Origin: Exophiala sp. HKRS030
Lineage: Eukaryota > Ascomycota > Eurotiomycetes > Chaetothyriales > Herpotrichiellaceae
Reading direction: 5' to 3'
Assembly (NCBI GenBank): GCA_023897205.1
Contig: JAHWDD010000003.1
Span: 6,017,665-6,081,664, forward strand
Length of the DNA: 64,000 nt
Every line of letters starts with the position of its first letter. Position 1 is the first letter of the stretch. Under the pieces are notes generated by a model that was not told the DNA's origin, searched no databases, and saw nothing but the letters and a program-made list of their open reading frames with translations. A program made the position numbers and the translations under genes. This document shows, in pieces, positions 45,942 to 56,811 of this stretch.

Positions 45942-47820
45942 TCACTTGACTTCCTCTTCATCACCGGCCTCCTTCATTCGCCACGTGATGAATGCTGATA
46001 TCAGGGTTGCAACTCCACCAATGCGCAACGTCCAGCCCACGCTGACGTCGCCCGGTACGTTCCTCGGCTTCTGCAACACCTTGAACACGATACTGCATAT
46101 CAACGTGGCCAGAACTTGAGGACTGCTCACAGCGACGTTGTGGATTCCGAGAATGATGCCTGCCTGATCTGTTGCTTCATCTTCCTCAGCCTCGTCATCT
46201 TCATCACTTCCATTCGTCAACCTTTGCCGTTCTCGTCGTCGCTTCTTCTCAGTTCGTCGAGAAATCTCCGCCGAGATCAAAGCGAATGGCGCCCACAGTG
46301 TTAGAGACCATGTTATACCGATAAGTGCAGTCATTACAGTGGCCGCTTGTGGCGTGGAGATGAAAAACGTACTAAATGTACATGCCGAGAAGAGTAGTTG
46401 AGATAACAGCCAAGCTCTTCTGAGGGTCAACCCCGGAATCTGTATTCGGTCCAAGAAACTGTGGGTCTTCTTCACGCTTCTATCGCCTGCCGACTGGTTG
46501 GAGAAGCTGCTCTGTGTCCTGTTATAAGCCATGGCTAGCTCTCCCCACGACTGAGATCTATGACGTGTACCAATGGGTGAAGTTGGAGTAAAAGGTCGAG
46601 CATGATCTTCGAATTCTGGCGGCGTTTCCGTCTTGTATGTTGGGACGACGAGGAACGGCAAGATGATGTTGGCTACAAATGAAGTGATAGCGTATATAAG
46701 CAGTGCGAGTGTGCCGACTCTTGTCGCTTTAGCCCACAAAGCCTCGACTTCGTCCTCGGAAAGTTCGGGTTTGAGATGCGGGTTGACATAGAGCTGTCCG
46801 ATATAAGTAGTGATGTAGAAAAGGAATGGAAACCAGCCAATCCAGTGGAAGAATTGGATTTGACACACGGTTTTTGTTTGAGGCGGAAGTCGTTTGATGG
46901 AGACGAAGACTTGCTTGAAAAAGCCAATGAGTCCACCTGACTGGTAATCCTCTTTTGACGGAGGGTCGAGTTGAGGGTTCCTTTCTTTGACTGACAGAAT
47001 GCTGACGAATATTGTCGAACTGAGTGCGATCGATGCAATTACCACTAGTACCTTGAATTGGGTATCGCCGAAGAAATGCATGTACTGTGGAAGATCCAGA
47101 TACCCAAAGATATAACCAAGGACATTACCAACACCAGTCATTCTCGAAGCCCAGGCATTTGCCGACTCTTGTTGGTGTGATGGGGCTCCATCGACAATAA
47201 AAGCTCGGATAGCGGCTTGAACTGTTTAGATGTCAGCGAATTCATGGAGGCCGAAGACATGACGGTCGGAACAAACCTGTGTTGATTGAAAAGTCCAGGC
47301 ACCACATCATGATAGTCGCAAGAATGATGGTGGCAGTTCTATAGCCCCCATTATATGGGGCGGCTTTCTCAAACCCAGCAATGACGCGGATAATGTCCCG
47401 GGCGTAGGACAAAACAATAGAGGACACGACAGTTCCGACCGTTCCGCCTATCATGAACGGCTTTCGTTTACCCCATGAATTCCGAGATCTGTCGCTGAGA
47501 ATGCCAATATACGGTTGAACGAGAGCTCCGGTAAGTGGTCCGGCGAGCCAAACGAAGGCGACAAGAGCCTTGCTCATGCCCAACGATAATAAATATGGCG
47601 ATCCATTGGAAAGCTCAACTGACCAGACAATCTGCAAGCCGCCAATAGAGATGGTAAGAAGGGCGAGATACCAGGAACTCTTTGATTCTACGAAAGAGTC
47701 TTCCAGGTCAAGACCCCCAGATAAAGGTCTGTCTTGAACATCGCCATTTGCGGAAGTGTCCTCAGCTGCTATGAGCGGAGACTGCTCGTCAATGTCTGGG
47801 CTAGGATCGCTGCGGGGCAT
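45942..47820 (-). CDS. GPH/SUT-type sugar:H+ symporter
   Basis: Two - strand exons (47277-47820 and 45942-47221, 55-nt intron) join to 607 residues from the first in-frame ATG at 47820. The N-terminal 60 residues are acidic and cytosolic. About 12 membrane segments follow. The glycoside-pentoside-hexuronide/sucrose-transporter signature is seen as ILSDRSRNSWGKRKPFM after TM3, and WLAGPLTGALVQPYIG before it. A large central loop (about 330-400) is charged and Ser-rich, and a second loop after TM10 is very acidic/basic (RRTEKKRRRERQR then DEDDEAEEDE). Plant and Schizosaccharomyces Sut1-type members carry sucrose, maltose or other alpha-glucosides. The neighbouring intracellular GH1 enzyme suggests beta-glucosides might be carried here, but specificity cannot be read from sequence. 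Confidence 0.87.
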
Positions 47821-48835
47821 ATGTATCTCAGACGGCGAATTCAAGGATTTGGACGAGAGTAGAGTGTTGGGATGAACCGCGTTGTAACTTGTGAAGATTT
47901 TATGGAAGGATGATAGAATGTAGAGAAATCCGGATGTTGAAATTGGCAAGAACCCGGTTCACGTGGTCGTGTGTTACAGGTTGGGTTGCGCTTACCCCAT
48001 GACTCGTGGTCACGATTCACGACTCATAAATGCCGGTTGACCAGCGGAACAACAGCCATCCACGTAGGCTTTGAAGTGAACATCCTCATATTTATTTGAT
48101 GTTTGATGACTTGGGATCATGTCGACGACGGTCATAAGGACCTTTAAGGTCATGGGGTCACGCCGTTGTTCCTGCATGATTGGACATGGGACAGGCTGGG
48201 CCATGCGTACGGAGTAGTCGTAGACAGCAGGTGCCAGGGTGGAGGGGTGCTAAGTACCTAGGTACGTACCTAAACACCCAGGTATAGTAGCCAGGTACCT
48301 CCATATGACCTTGGGGGCTGCACGAGACCCAAGGTCCCTTTAAAGTGGCAGAAAGGTCATGTCCCCAGGCACCATTAGGCGTGTACTGAGCACTTAGTCT
48401 CTCGGTACTAAAATCCTTAGAGTTGCCCCCATGGCTGATCGATTTGCCTACAGCTAGAGAAACCCCAAATCTCTCCTCACTTTGATTGGCTGGATTCCAC
48501 CTCTTCCTTTGACAGCATCATCCTGCGGGCGATTCTCGATACTAATATCACAGATCCCCTTCAACGACTTCAACAACCTCTTCTCCACCTCTTCTTCCCA
48601 CCGTCAACAACCGCCCTCTGTCCTCACTCGTTATCGCCACACATTCAACGGTCCCTCCACGGCGCAGCGCTCTCAACGACGTCGACAATCCGCAGGCAGC
48701 TTCGAATCAACCAACTCCCCTTTCACCAGACTATCGAGCTCCCCGAAGCTCTGAGAAAGGCACATTTCGCCGATACCTGCATAGAAGCCTGATACCGCCG
48801 ATCTTTATACCTTTCGAACTCCCCCGACAGCGATC
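47821..48835. other. Divergent promoter region with TACGGAGTA and TACCTAGGTA motifs
   Basis: No gene is seen in 1.0 kb. It holds the promoters of the transporter (-) and V-ATPase subunit f (+). An exact TACGGAGTA (48208-48216) and a palindrome TACCTAGGTA (48255-48264) lie close together, followed by more GTACCT copies to about 48300. Confidence 0.55.
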
Positions 48836-49210
48836 ATGAAACCAGTAGTATCAGCCTTCAATGCCTGGTTCTGGTCAGTTACGACTTGACAGCCGCAGTG
48901 AAACCATCTGACTTTGCCGAATAGTACCGTTGTCTCGGCGTTTGCCGTTGTTATATTAAGTGTTATTGGCAGCCTTTTCGCGGTATGCTTCCCTGGTTGA
49001 ACAACACAGGATGAAAATGAGACCATATACTGACGAGAACAGCGGGATCACCACATGATGATGGGTCTGGAAGAAGACCCGGAGGACGGAAAGGCAGTGG
49101 CAGGCAGTATTTTCATCGCAGTCGCCATTTACGCGGGTTTCTTAGTCTTCTGTGGTTTCCAGGGATGGCTCAACATTCGCGCAAGTCGAAGGGGACAAAT
49201 ATCACTATGA
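48836..49210 (+). CDS. V-ATPase V0 subunit f (RNase kappa / YPR170W-B family)
   Basis: Three exons (48836-48873, 48925-48982, 49043-49210) join to 87 residues, the length of yeast YPR170W-B. Two membrane segments are seen: about 14-32 (TVVSAFAVVILSVIGSLFA) and about 52-70 (SIFIAVAIYAGFLVFCGFQ). Between them lies the family signature EDPEDGKAVAG, and the end is RASRRGQISL. MKPVVSAFNAWFCTVVSAF matches the yeast N-terminus well. Subunit f is an integral part of the proton channel sector; the animal homologue was first named ribonuclease kappa, but no nuclease site is recognisable here. The gene is too short and split for simple ORF calling. Intron splice sites all fit in frame (51 and 60 nt). 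Confidence 0.9.
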
Positions 49211-49489
49211 TTTTTAGGGATTGGGGTGGGATCTGGAGTACAGAAAACTCCGAGAATTCGAAGGCTCGTTACGTTTTCATGCTACAAGGAACAGCGTGAA
49301 TTGACTACAAGCGAGAGACAGAGAACCCCATTTGGGCTGCATAGAGTATTGAATCACAGATCTTTAGACATGTACAATGCTAGCAACCTTGCGTTTCTCG
49401 CGTGTCGAGCAACTGCAGAACGATCCCCAGAGGGATAGGCACGATTTCCCCGTCCCAAAACCTTCCTGCTTAAAATCATGAGTAACAAC

Positions 49490-50834
49490 CTAAAGCAGAT
49501 CACGGGCGACAAATTGCTCGTGTAGACTCTTGCCGAGCAAGGCTGGGCTCCTCTGAACGATAACGCCTGCAGCCTCCAAGGCTGAAATCTTGGAATCTGC
49601 ACCGCCCTTTCCACCACTGACAATCGCACCTGCGTGGCCCATTCGGCGACCTGGAGGTGCGCTGATACCGGCGATGAAGCTTACGGCCGGCTTGTTCTTC
49701 TTGTTCTCACTCTTCAAAAACTCGGCGGCATCTTCTTCTGCACTTCCTCCGATTTCTCCAATCATGATGATACCCTCCGTCTCTTCGTCCTCAAGAAATA
49801 CCGTGAGTGCGTCGATAAAGTTGGTTCCACTGAACGGGTCACCACCAATACCGAGAACCAGCGATTGACCTAAACCAGCTTGCGTCGTCTGGTTCACGGC
49901 TTCGTATGTCAATGTACCCGATCTTGAGACAATTCCAACTCGTCCGCGTTTATGAATGAAGCCTGGCATGATACCAATCTTGCACTGTCCGGGGGCAATC
50001 TGGGCAACGTTAGAAACCCACAGGGTACTCGCAGTGGGGATGTAATACCGCTCCAGGGCAATTTGGTCCTATCAACCGTGTCTTGCTCTGTGTTTTCAAC
50101 ATCTAAAAGTAGTTGATTAGTGGATGGAAGACATGGTAGTTTTGAGAGAGTACTCACGTTGGTAACGCGGATCATGTCGTGTTGGGGAATGCCTGACATT
50201 TCGGTCAGCACGACGCAAGAATATTGGATTTAGTTGGATCACCTTCAGTAATGCAAACAACAAGTGGAATCTCTGCTGCGACTGCTTCCTCGATACCGGC
50301 AGCCGCTAGCGGAGGAGGAACGAAGATTGCCTGGCGCACACTTAGTGGCTATATGATAGAGATCGTGTCTCTGTCTTACTGAAGCTGTGGCTCCTGACTC
50401 CTTGACGGCATCGGCCACATTCTTGAAGACGGGGAGACCTAGATGAGTTGATCCAGCCTCTGTTGTTGTTTCAGTATTTTGTCCCTGAAGATGCGGATGA
50501 GCCACCAACTCTTGGGATTTGTGCCACCGACGACTTTCGTGCCATACTCGATTGCCTGTTGAGCGTGGAATCTGCATTTATCGTAAGCTGCGAGCGAGCA
50601 GTTATGTAGGGTATTACTGACGTTCCTTGTTTTCCTGCAAGTTGATTAGCCCTGGGTACCGGAGTTAGAATGAGGAACAAACGAACCTGTGAAACCTTGG
50701 AAGATGACCTTTGTATCGGCGTTGATGCGTAGATTGGGAATGGTCTTTGCGTATTGTGAATTTGCTTGGGAGGCATATCCTCTCGTCGAAGCACGTCGCA
50801 GCACCGATTGGGTGCAGCTCCTTAGAGCGTTCAT
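49490..50834 (-). CDS. lsc1: Succinyl-CoA ligase alpha subunit, mitochondrial
   Basis: Eight - strand exons join to 329 residues: 50687-50834, 50622-50634, 50510-50571, 50380-50459, 50243-50330, 50158-50192, 50049-50102, 49490-49999. The start [23 protein letters not shown] is a mitochondrial presequence. Then come [23 protein letters not shown] (CoA-binding domain, over a 13-nt exon 2), [34 protein letters not shown], and IGPNCPG. The active-site His is in [16 protein letters not shown] (about residue 282). The enzyme makes ATP or GTP from succinyl-CoA in the TCA cycle with the beta subunit. The number of introns (seven) is high for this window. The donor of intron 3 (GTTGGT) is weak, but the protein is continuous. 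The gene is divergent from ELP3. Confidence 0.92.
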
Positions 50835-51606
50835 GGCGGGCGGGCTTCGGAGGAATAGGAAGGATAGCGTGCTCGACAGCCTGAGAAAGGAGGAAAAGAA
50901 GAGAGGCTGCTGCGATGACCAAGTGTCGACGCTGAGCTGGGGGTGTTGTTCGATATCTTGATATTCTGTCCAAGCAACTTTGGTGCAAAGCTCGGCTCCG
51001 CAGTTCACAAGTTAGCACTGGGACAGCTGAGGCGCATGGTTCCGAGATAGCGTATCCACAGGACTGGAGGACCCGAGCAAGAATCGCCAGCATGGGCTGC
51101 GCATGGCCTTGCGAATCACTGCCATTCGCTGTGCTAATGATTCGCCTAGGTAATGTGCCCAAAGTGTGGCTTGACAGTACGGTCGAGCATAGGCCTCGAC
51201 CATCCGTGAAATCTGTGTCTTGGCTATCAAAATCGAGGCACGTTGAAGGTCACTCGTGCTCACTTTTACAAAAAGGTCAGTGATTGAGCGATTCTGTAAT
51301 ATTGGGTGAGGAAATAGCCATAATCTTGGGAGGCATCACATCACTTCCATTTTCCCGCATCATTTCTGCAAAAAGAACTGAGCATAAGGAGTCAAACCGG
51401 ACTGCCGATCTACTCGTCGAGTATCCGCCACCAGCAATACACTAGACGTTTTCCCGTCGTCAAAATTTCTCTCAGAACCGGTGATGTGCCTGGAATAAAA
51501 CATACCCTCAGACTACAGCGCCAAGTTCTGGACTCTTTGACGCCGCAAGAACACGTCCGTTCTATTACCTGTGACTCAGGTGAGAGACCGTCAGTCATCA
51601 TTCACA
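50835..51606. promoter_or_regulatory. Divergent promoter between LSC1 and ELP3
   Basis: No gene is seen in 0.77 kb between two divergent starts. The frame in line with the ELP3 core is open from about 51324 but has no ATG. Confidence 0.5.
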
Positions 51607-53492
51607 ATGGCGACCGAAACCGTGGCTCGGACCAAGGTCAAACTGGGGAAAAGCGAAACATCAAAATTACCCCCGAAAGTGTTAGATACATGCAGGCATG
51701 TGTCGATATAAGCAATGCATTGATCCAGGAATACGAGGCCTCACTTGATGCGTCAAAGCCCAAAAAGGACATCAACTTAAATCGACTCCGAGGCGATATT
51801 GCCAAAAAGCATCGTCTCAGCAGTCAGCCTCCACTCACGGCTATCTTGTCGGCGGTACCTGATGCGTACAAAAAGCATTTGATGCCAAAGTTGATGGCCA
51901 AGCCTGTTAGAAGTGCTTCTGGGAGTGAGTGTCACCTGCTGGCCGTGATGATCTAGACAATGAATTAATTTTTCACTTAGTTGCCGTTGTTGCCGTTATG
52001 AGCAAACCGCATCGCTGTCCAGTAAGAGCTCTCGTCCTTTGAAAAAGACCCGACTGACAAGGTACTCCAGCATATTGCATTTACAGGGTAACAACTCTCC
52101 AAAATATCATATGGGCATTACTAAACCTGCATTAGGAATGCTTGTGTCTACTGCCCTGGTGGACCAGACTCAGATTTTGAGTATTCAACACAGTCTTATA
52201 CCGGATACGAACCGACATCAATGCGGGCGATTCGAGCGCGGTACGATCCTTTCGAACAGGCCCGTGGCAGAATTGACCAAATTCGTTCACTTGGGCACAG
52301 TGTTGATAAGGTCGAGTTCATTCTTATGGGTGGCACATTCATGTCGTTACCGAGTTCGTATCGAGAAGATTTCGTTGCTCAATTGCACAATGCCTGCTCT
52401 GGATATCAAACCACAAACGTTGATGAAGCCGTGACCGCAGGGGAGATGGCCAGCATCAAATGTGTAGGTTTGACGATAGAAACTCGTCCCGACCACTGCC
52501 AGACCCAACATTTGACAGATATGCTTCGATATGGATGTACTCGTTTGGAACTCGGTGTACAATCTCTGTACGAAGACGTTGCTCGAGATACCAACAGAGG
52601 TCATACTGTGGCATCCGTGGTCGAAACCTTCAAATTATGCAAGGACGCAGGATTTAAAGTTGTGTCACATATGATGCCAGATCTACCGAACGTTGGTATG
52701 GAAAGAGACATTTTTCAGTTCCAAGAATATTTCGACAATCCAGATTTCAGGACGGATGGCCTGAAGATTTATCCCACGCTTGTCATTCGAGGTACTGGTC
52801 TTTATGAGCTTTGGAGAACTGGTCGATTCAAGAATTATACTCCAAACGCGCTTGTTGATCTTGTCGCTCGGATCCTGGCCCTTATCCCTCCTTGGACGAG
52901 GATATATCGTGTCCAGCGAGATATTCCTATGCCTTTGGTCACATCTGGTGTTGAGAATGGCAACCTACGAGAGTTGGCTCTTTCTCGAATGAAGGATTTT
53001 GGAACCACGTGTCGCGATGTCCGAACACGAGAGGTGGGTATCAATGAAGTGAAGAACAAAATTCGCCCATCTCAGGTTGAACTCGTGCGAAGAGACTACA
53101 CTGCCAATGGCGGGTGGGAGACATTCCTGGCCTACGAAGACCCAAAACAAGACATCTTGATCGCGCTGTTGAGATTACGAAAGTGCACCGAAACCCACAC
53201 ATTCAGGCCGGAGTTGACGGGCCAACCTACCAGTATCGTGAGAGAACTTCACGTCTATGGTCTTGCAGTACCAATCCACGGCAGAGAGAAGAGCAGGTTT
53301 CAGCACCAAGGGTACGGGACGCTCCTCATGAAAGAGGCCGAAAGGATTTCTCGGGATGAGCATGGCAGCGAGAAATTGAGTGTGATCAGCGGCGTTGGTG
53401 TACGAAGCTACTATGAACGCCTGGGATACACTTTAGATGGCCCCTATATGAGCAAGACTCTCACATTCGATGATGACGAACCTGAAGACTGA
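51607..53492 (+). CDS. elp3: Elongator catalytic subunit Elp3, frame broken near the N-terminus
   Basis: Four exons (51607-51924, 51981-52021, 52071-52087, 52136-53492) encode about 577 residues if one missing base is allowed. Elp3 is a radical-SAM/acetyltransferase that starts the cm5U modification of wobble uridine in tRNA. The N-terminus [23 protein letters not shown] is in one frame, while the continuation [16 protein letters not shown] is in another. The switch falls in a run of five C (51670-51674), and one more C restores the family sequence. The cluster Cys lie in [21 protein letters not shown], over the 17-nt exon 3; then come [26 protein letters not shown] and ETRPDHC. The GNAT domain is at the end ([22 protein letters not shown]). 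A sequence error is more likely than loss of so conserved a gene. Confidence 0.88.
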
Positions 53493-54593
53493 GGCAAGAT
53501 GCAACGACAGCGAACGGGCACTTGTTCTATCCGTTTGAGTGTCACGACCGCCGAGGGAGGGGTTTAGGATACCATCGGTGTGGAAGTGCCTTCCATGATC
53601 AAGGCCTATCACAATACGAAGAGAAAGATGAACCATGTGGGGGTATATGCTCACTCGCATTCACCATGCCGGAGAAGTTGATCGATCGACAAGTCACTTC
53701 TCCTATTCAGAGACGAGTGAAAGTGATATTTGAGCCAACCCTTGTGCCTTTATCTATGAATCACGTGTCGCGAAGCATGTCCAGGCTTTACGAAGCCTAC
53801 AACAAACCATCAGGAAGGCTTCTGCTGTGGAAGGAGATGATCCCGTTCGTCTTCTCCCATGCTGAAGTCACAATCCATCAGATCCTACCAGGATTATATC
53901 TCTCGTCGAACCCGTGCACGGATAGGCAGACCACTGACGAGTGCCGCGGAGGAAATAGCACATGACAGATATCTGGATGTGATGGCTAGATACGTCTTAT
54001 CTTTTGCCTGAGATCTGCGTGTTGCTCCGCGGCCCCGCTTTGGTTGAGGGAGGGACGTGGAGAATCAAGCGAGTTGGGGAGGTTGAGGGGATGTGGATAG
54101 CCTATTTGCACCCTTGGAGGCAGTCGTTAGGCGCAAGAACAGGCGCTCCAGGGCGCTGTGACCCCTGGACGGAGGGTCTCTAGGCACTCAACTGCAAGGT
54201 GAAAGAAGCTGACGGGCACTCGGAGGAAAATCAATCGTTAGTGGCGACCGATAAGCGATAAGAAGTCCGAAATGAGAATCCACGAATCACGTCATTCCCA
54301 ATTTTTTCTTTTCCTCCACAGGGCCCTTCTTGAGTCCCGATCTTCATTTGCCTTTCTCCGAGCATTTCCAAATTCATGGTGTTGATCTAGTGAGTGGTTT
54401 GTCGTTCCTAGTTACTTCTTCAAGGTCAGGTTTTTATCATTCTTATTTCCTATCTCTCTGGTCTCATTGCATTTCCATGGCGTTTGGGTATTCATACTAA
54501 TCCAAGCTTCACATTTACTTTGGAACCTCAACACATATGACTCTCAGATTCCCCGTCCAGTAAACACATGCGCCAAACTTGCTGCATTTCAGA
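53493..54593. other. Intergenic region
   Basis: No gene is supported in 1.1 kb. A frame of 147 codons at 53522-53965 has no recognisable features. The last 300 bases are C/T-rich and are probably the promoter and leader of the Met1 gene. Confidence 0.55.
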
Positions 54594-56351
54594 ATGAGCA
54601 TTCCTGCGTTACTCACTGCACACAGCTGCGTCGACCATGTTCACCTAATCATAGGCTCCGGCCCTCTTGCGGCTTCTCGATGCAACAAGTCGCTTCAAGT
54701 CGGTGCCAGACCCGTGGTCATAGCTCCCGAAGATGACCAAGTCCACTTTACCTTGTCCAAGGCAATTGAAGAAGGCCAGGTTCAGTGGATACGACGAGAA
54801 TTTGAAGAGCGGGATCTATCGACGTTAGGAAGAGAAGAGATTGATTGTTATGTCGATGCTGTGTTTGTCACCTTATCCCCAACCGACCCTCGAAGCATAA
54901 ACTTGTCAAATCTTTGCAGACGGAAGCGGATTCCAGTCAACGTTGTGGATGCGCCCAAGCTTTGTACATTCACACTCTTATCGACACACTTGGACGGGCC
55001 TCTACAGATAGGTATAACGACGTCTGGGAGTGGGTGCAAACTATCCTCGAGAATTCGGAGAGAAGTTGTGTCTGCATTACCACCCAAATTTGGCAATGCC
55101 GTCGAAAGACTCGGAACTTTGAGACGGCAGATTTGGGAAGAAGATTACAAATTGCAGTCCGAGAATCCTGCCGATATAGAGGTAGAGGTTGAAGATGAAG
55201 AGGCCGCAGCTCAGAAACACACATTCAACAACCTGATCCGGGAGAACGATCAGGATCCTGCGGTGCTCAGAACCCGACGCATGCGGTGGCTTTCGCAAAT
55301 ATGTGAATACTGGCCTCTGAAACGCTTAGCCTCCATTACCGATGCTGATGTCTCGACTATCCTTGAGGCTTATAAAAATGTTGCACAACCTCCTACCCCA
55401 TCCCTCGAAAATGATGGCTCGGCCATTCTACCATACAAAACGGCTCGAAAAGGCACAATCACGCTGGCAGGGTCTGGACCCGGACATCCATCCCTCCTGA
55501 CCATCGCCACCCACTCTGCGATCCAGACTGCACATTACATTCTCGCCGACAAACTTGTGCCTGCGGAAATCCTAGCTCTGATCCCACGCCGCACACCTGT
55601 TCATATTGCGCGCAAATTTCCGGGTAACGCTGATGCTGCACAAGAAGAGCTTCTTGAACTTGGGTTGAAAGCAATGCAAGAGGGCAAAGATGTGCTACGT
55701 CTGAAGCAGGGTGATCCATATCTTTATGGCCGAGGCGCTGAAGAAGTGACATTCTTCCGAAACCGTGGCTACGATGTAAGAGTTATACCCGGCATCACCA
55801 GTGCATTATCGGCACCATTGTTTGCCGACATCCCCGTTACACATCGGTCTGTGGCTGATCAGGTGGTGATATGTACTGGTACTGGGAGAAAAGGTGCAGC
55901 TCCAGACCCTCCGGCCTATCGAAAGAGCAAGACCGTGGTTTTTCTAATGGCCCTACATCGCCTCGAAAGCCTAATCACAAGTCTCACAGTGGCGGCTGAA
56001 GTGGCAGACACCTTGGTTGTCGGCCAGAAAAGAGTCTTGTGGCCTCGCGAAACCCCATGCGCAGTCATCGAACGTGCTAGCTGTCCTGATCAACGCGTGA
56101 TCCGATCGACGCTCGAGTACGTGTGTCAAGCCGTACAGGAAGAAGGCTCACGGCCTCCTGGACTCCTCGTCGTTGGTCAATCATGTGAAGTGCTTCATCA
56201 GTTGGGCGCCGGTCAACGCTGGACCGTTGAAGAGGGGTTTCGCAGCCTCGATGCTATTGGCACTTCAACGATGGAACTAGACATTTTGAAAGAGTTGGAG
56301 AATCTGCCACAGAAGGAACATACTTCTGCGTTGGTAACAGAGGTTGTTTAA
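54594..56351 (+). CDS. met1: Siroheme synthase / uroporphyrinogen-III C-methyltransferase (Met1-type)
   Basis: A single exon of 585 residues, the length of yeast Met1 (about 590), starts at the ATG of MSIPALLTAHSC. Residues about 15-150 look like a Met8/CysG-type NAD-binding domain (HVHLIIGSGPLAASRC, VDAVFVTLSP, NVVDAPKLCTF). A linker follows to about 285. The SAM-dependent SUMT domain runs from 285 to about 530 with TLAGSGPGHPSLL, VLRLKQGDPYLYGRGAEE, IPGITSALSAP and the IPVTHR motif. The enzyme methylates uroporphyrinogen III to precorrin-2 for siroheme, the cofactor of sulfite and nitrite reductases. The typical GSGPGD is GSGPGH here. Whether the N-terminal domain is catalytic or only structural cannot be decided from sequence. 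Confidence 0.92.
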   Translation: MSIPALLTAHSCVDHVHLIIGSGPLAASRCNKSLQVGARPVVIAPEDDQVHFTLSKAIEEGQVQWIRREFEERDLSTLGREEIDCYVDAVFVTLSPTDPRSINLSNLCRRKRIPVNVVDAPKLCTFTLLSTHLDGPLQIGITTSGSGCKLSSRIRREVVSALPPKFGNAVERLGTLRRQIWEEDYKLQSENPADIEVEVEDEEAAAQKHTFNNLIRENDQDPAVLRTRRMRWLSQICEYWPLKRLASITDADVSTILEAYKNVAQPPTPSLENDGSAILPYKTARKGTITLAGSGPGHPSLLTIATHSAIQTAHYILADKLVPAEILALIPRRTPVHIARKFPGNADAAQEELLELGLKAMQEGKDVLRLKQGDPYLYGRGAEEVTFFRNRGYDVRVIPGITSALSAPLFADIPVTHRSVADQVVICTGTGRKGAAPDPPAYRKSKTVVFLMALHRLESLITSLTVAAEVADTLVVGQKRVLWPRETPCAVIERASCPDQRVIRSTLEYVCQAVQEEGSRPPGLLVVGQSCEVLHQLGAGQRWTVEEGFRSLDAIGTSTMELDILKELENLPQKEHTSALVTEVV

Positions 56352-56811
56352 GTAATGTGGTGAAAGCATCCATTTGCAGCATTCGATTTCTAAAGATACC
56401 CGATTTATAGATCTCTAAATACGAAGAACTACCATGAAAACACTAGTCCTTGATTTCCATATATTTCGCGACAACGTGATGAGTTTCTGATGGAAGATTG
56501 AGGCTGTCATCACCGCCGACTCCTTGAGATCATGATACCAGGGTGGCTATGTGAGCCATGATCAGCATTTGTACTAGTCATCTTGCGTGGCGAGGCATGT
56601 ACAGTGCTCGATCGAAGTTGGATCTATTTTCACCACAGTCCCAGGTTCTACATCACTGTTTCTTACTTCTTATTGTCTCGATGTGCTGATAAGTGCTTCT
56701 AGCGTTCGAATACGCTCTTAAGCCCGTATTGCTGGGCGCCTCAAGGCCAACCAGGTCAGGTGTCAGCTGCATCCATCCTGTAAAATTATGGGAATATGTA
56801 CGGAGGGTTCT
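56352..56811. other. Intergenic region between convergent genes
   Basis: No gene is seen in 0.46 kb between the Met1 and kelch-protein 3' ends. Confidence 0.6.

Noticed and set aside
48836..49210. Reading the small two-span protein as a ribonuclease because of the RNase kappa name
   Set aside because: The same family is V-ATPase subunit f in yeast, and the signature EDPEDG fits that role; no nuclease site is recognisable.
53522..53965. 147-codon frame after ELP3
   Set aside because: No domain, no ATG in good context, and overlapping 3' flank of ELP3.
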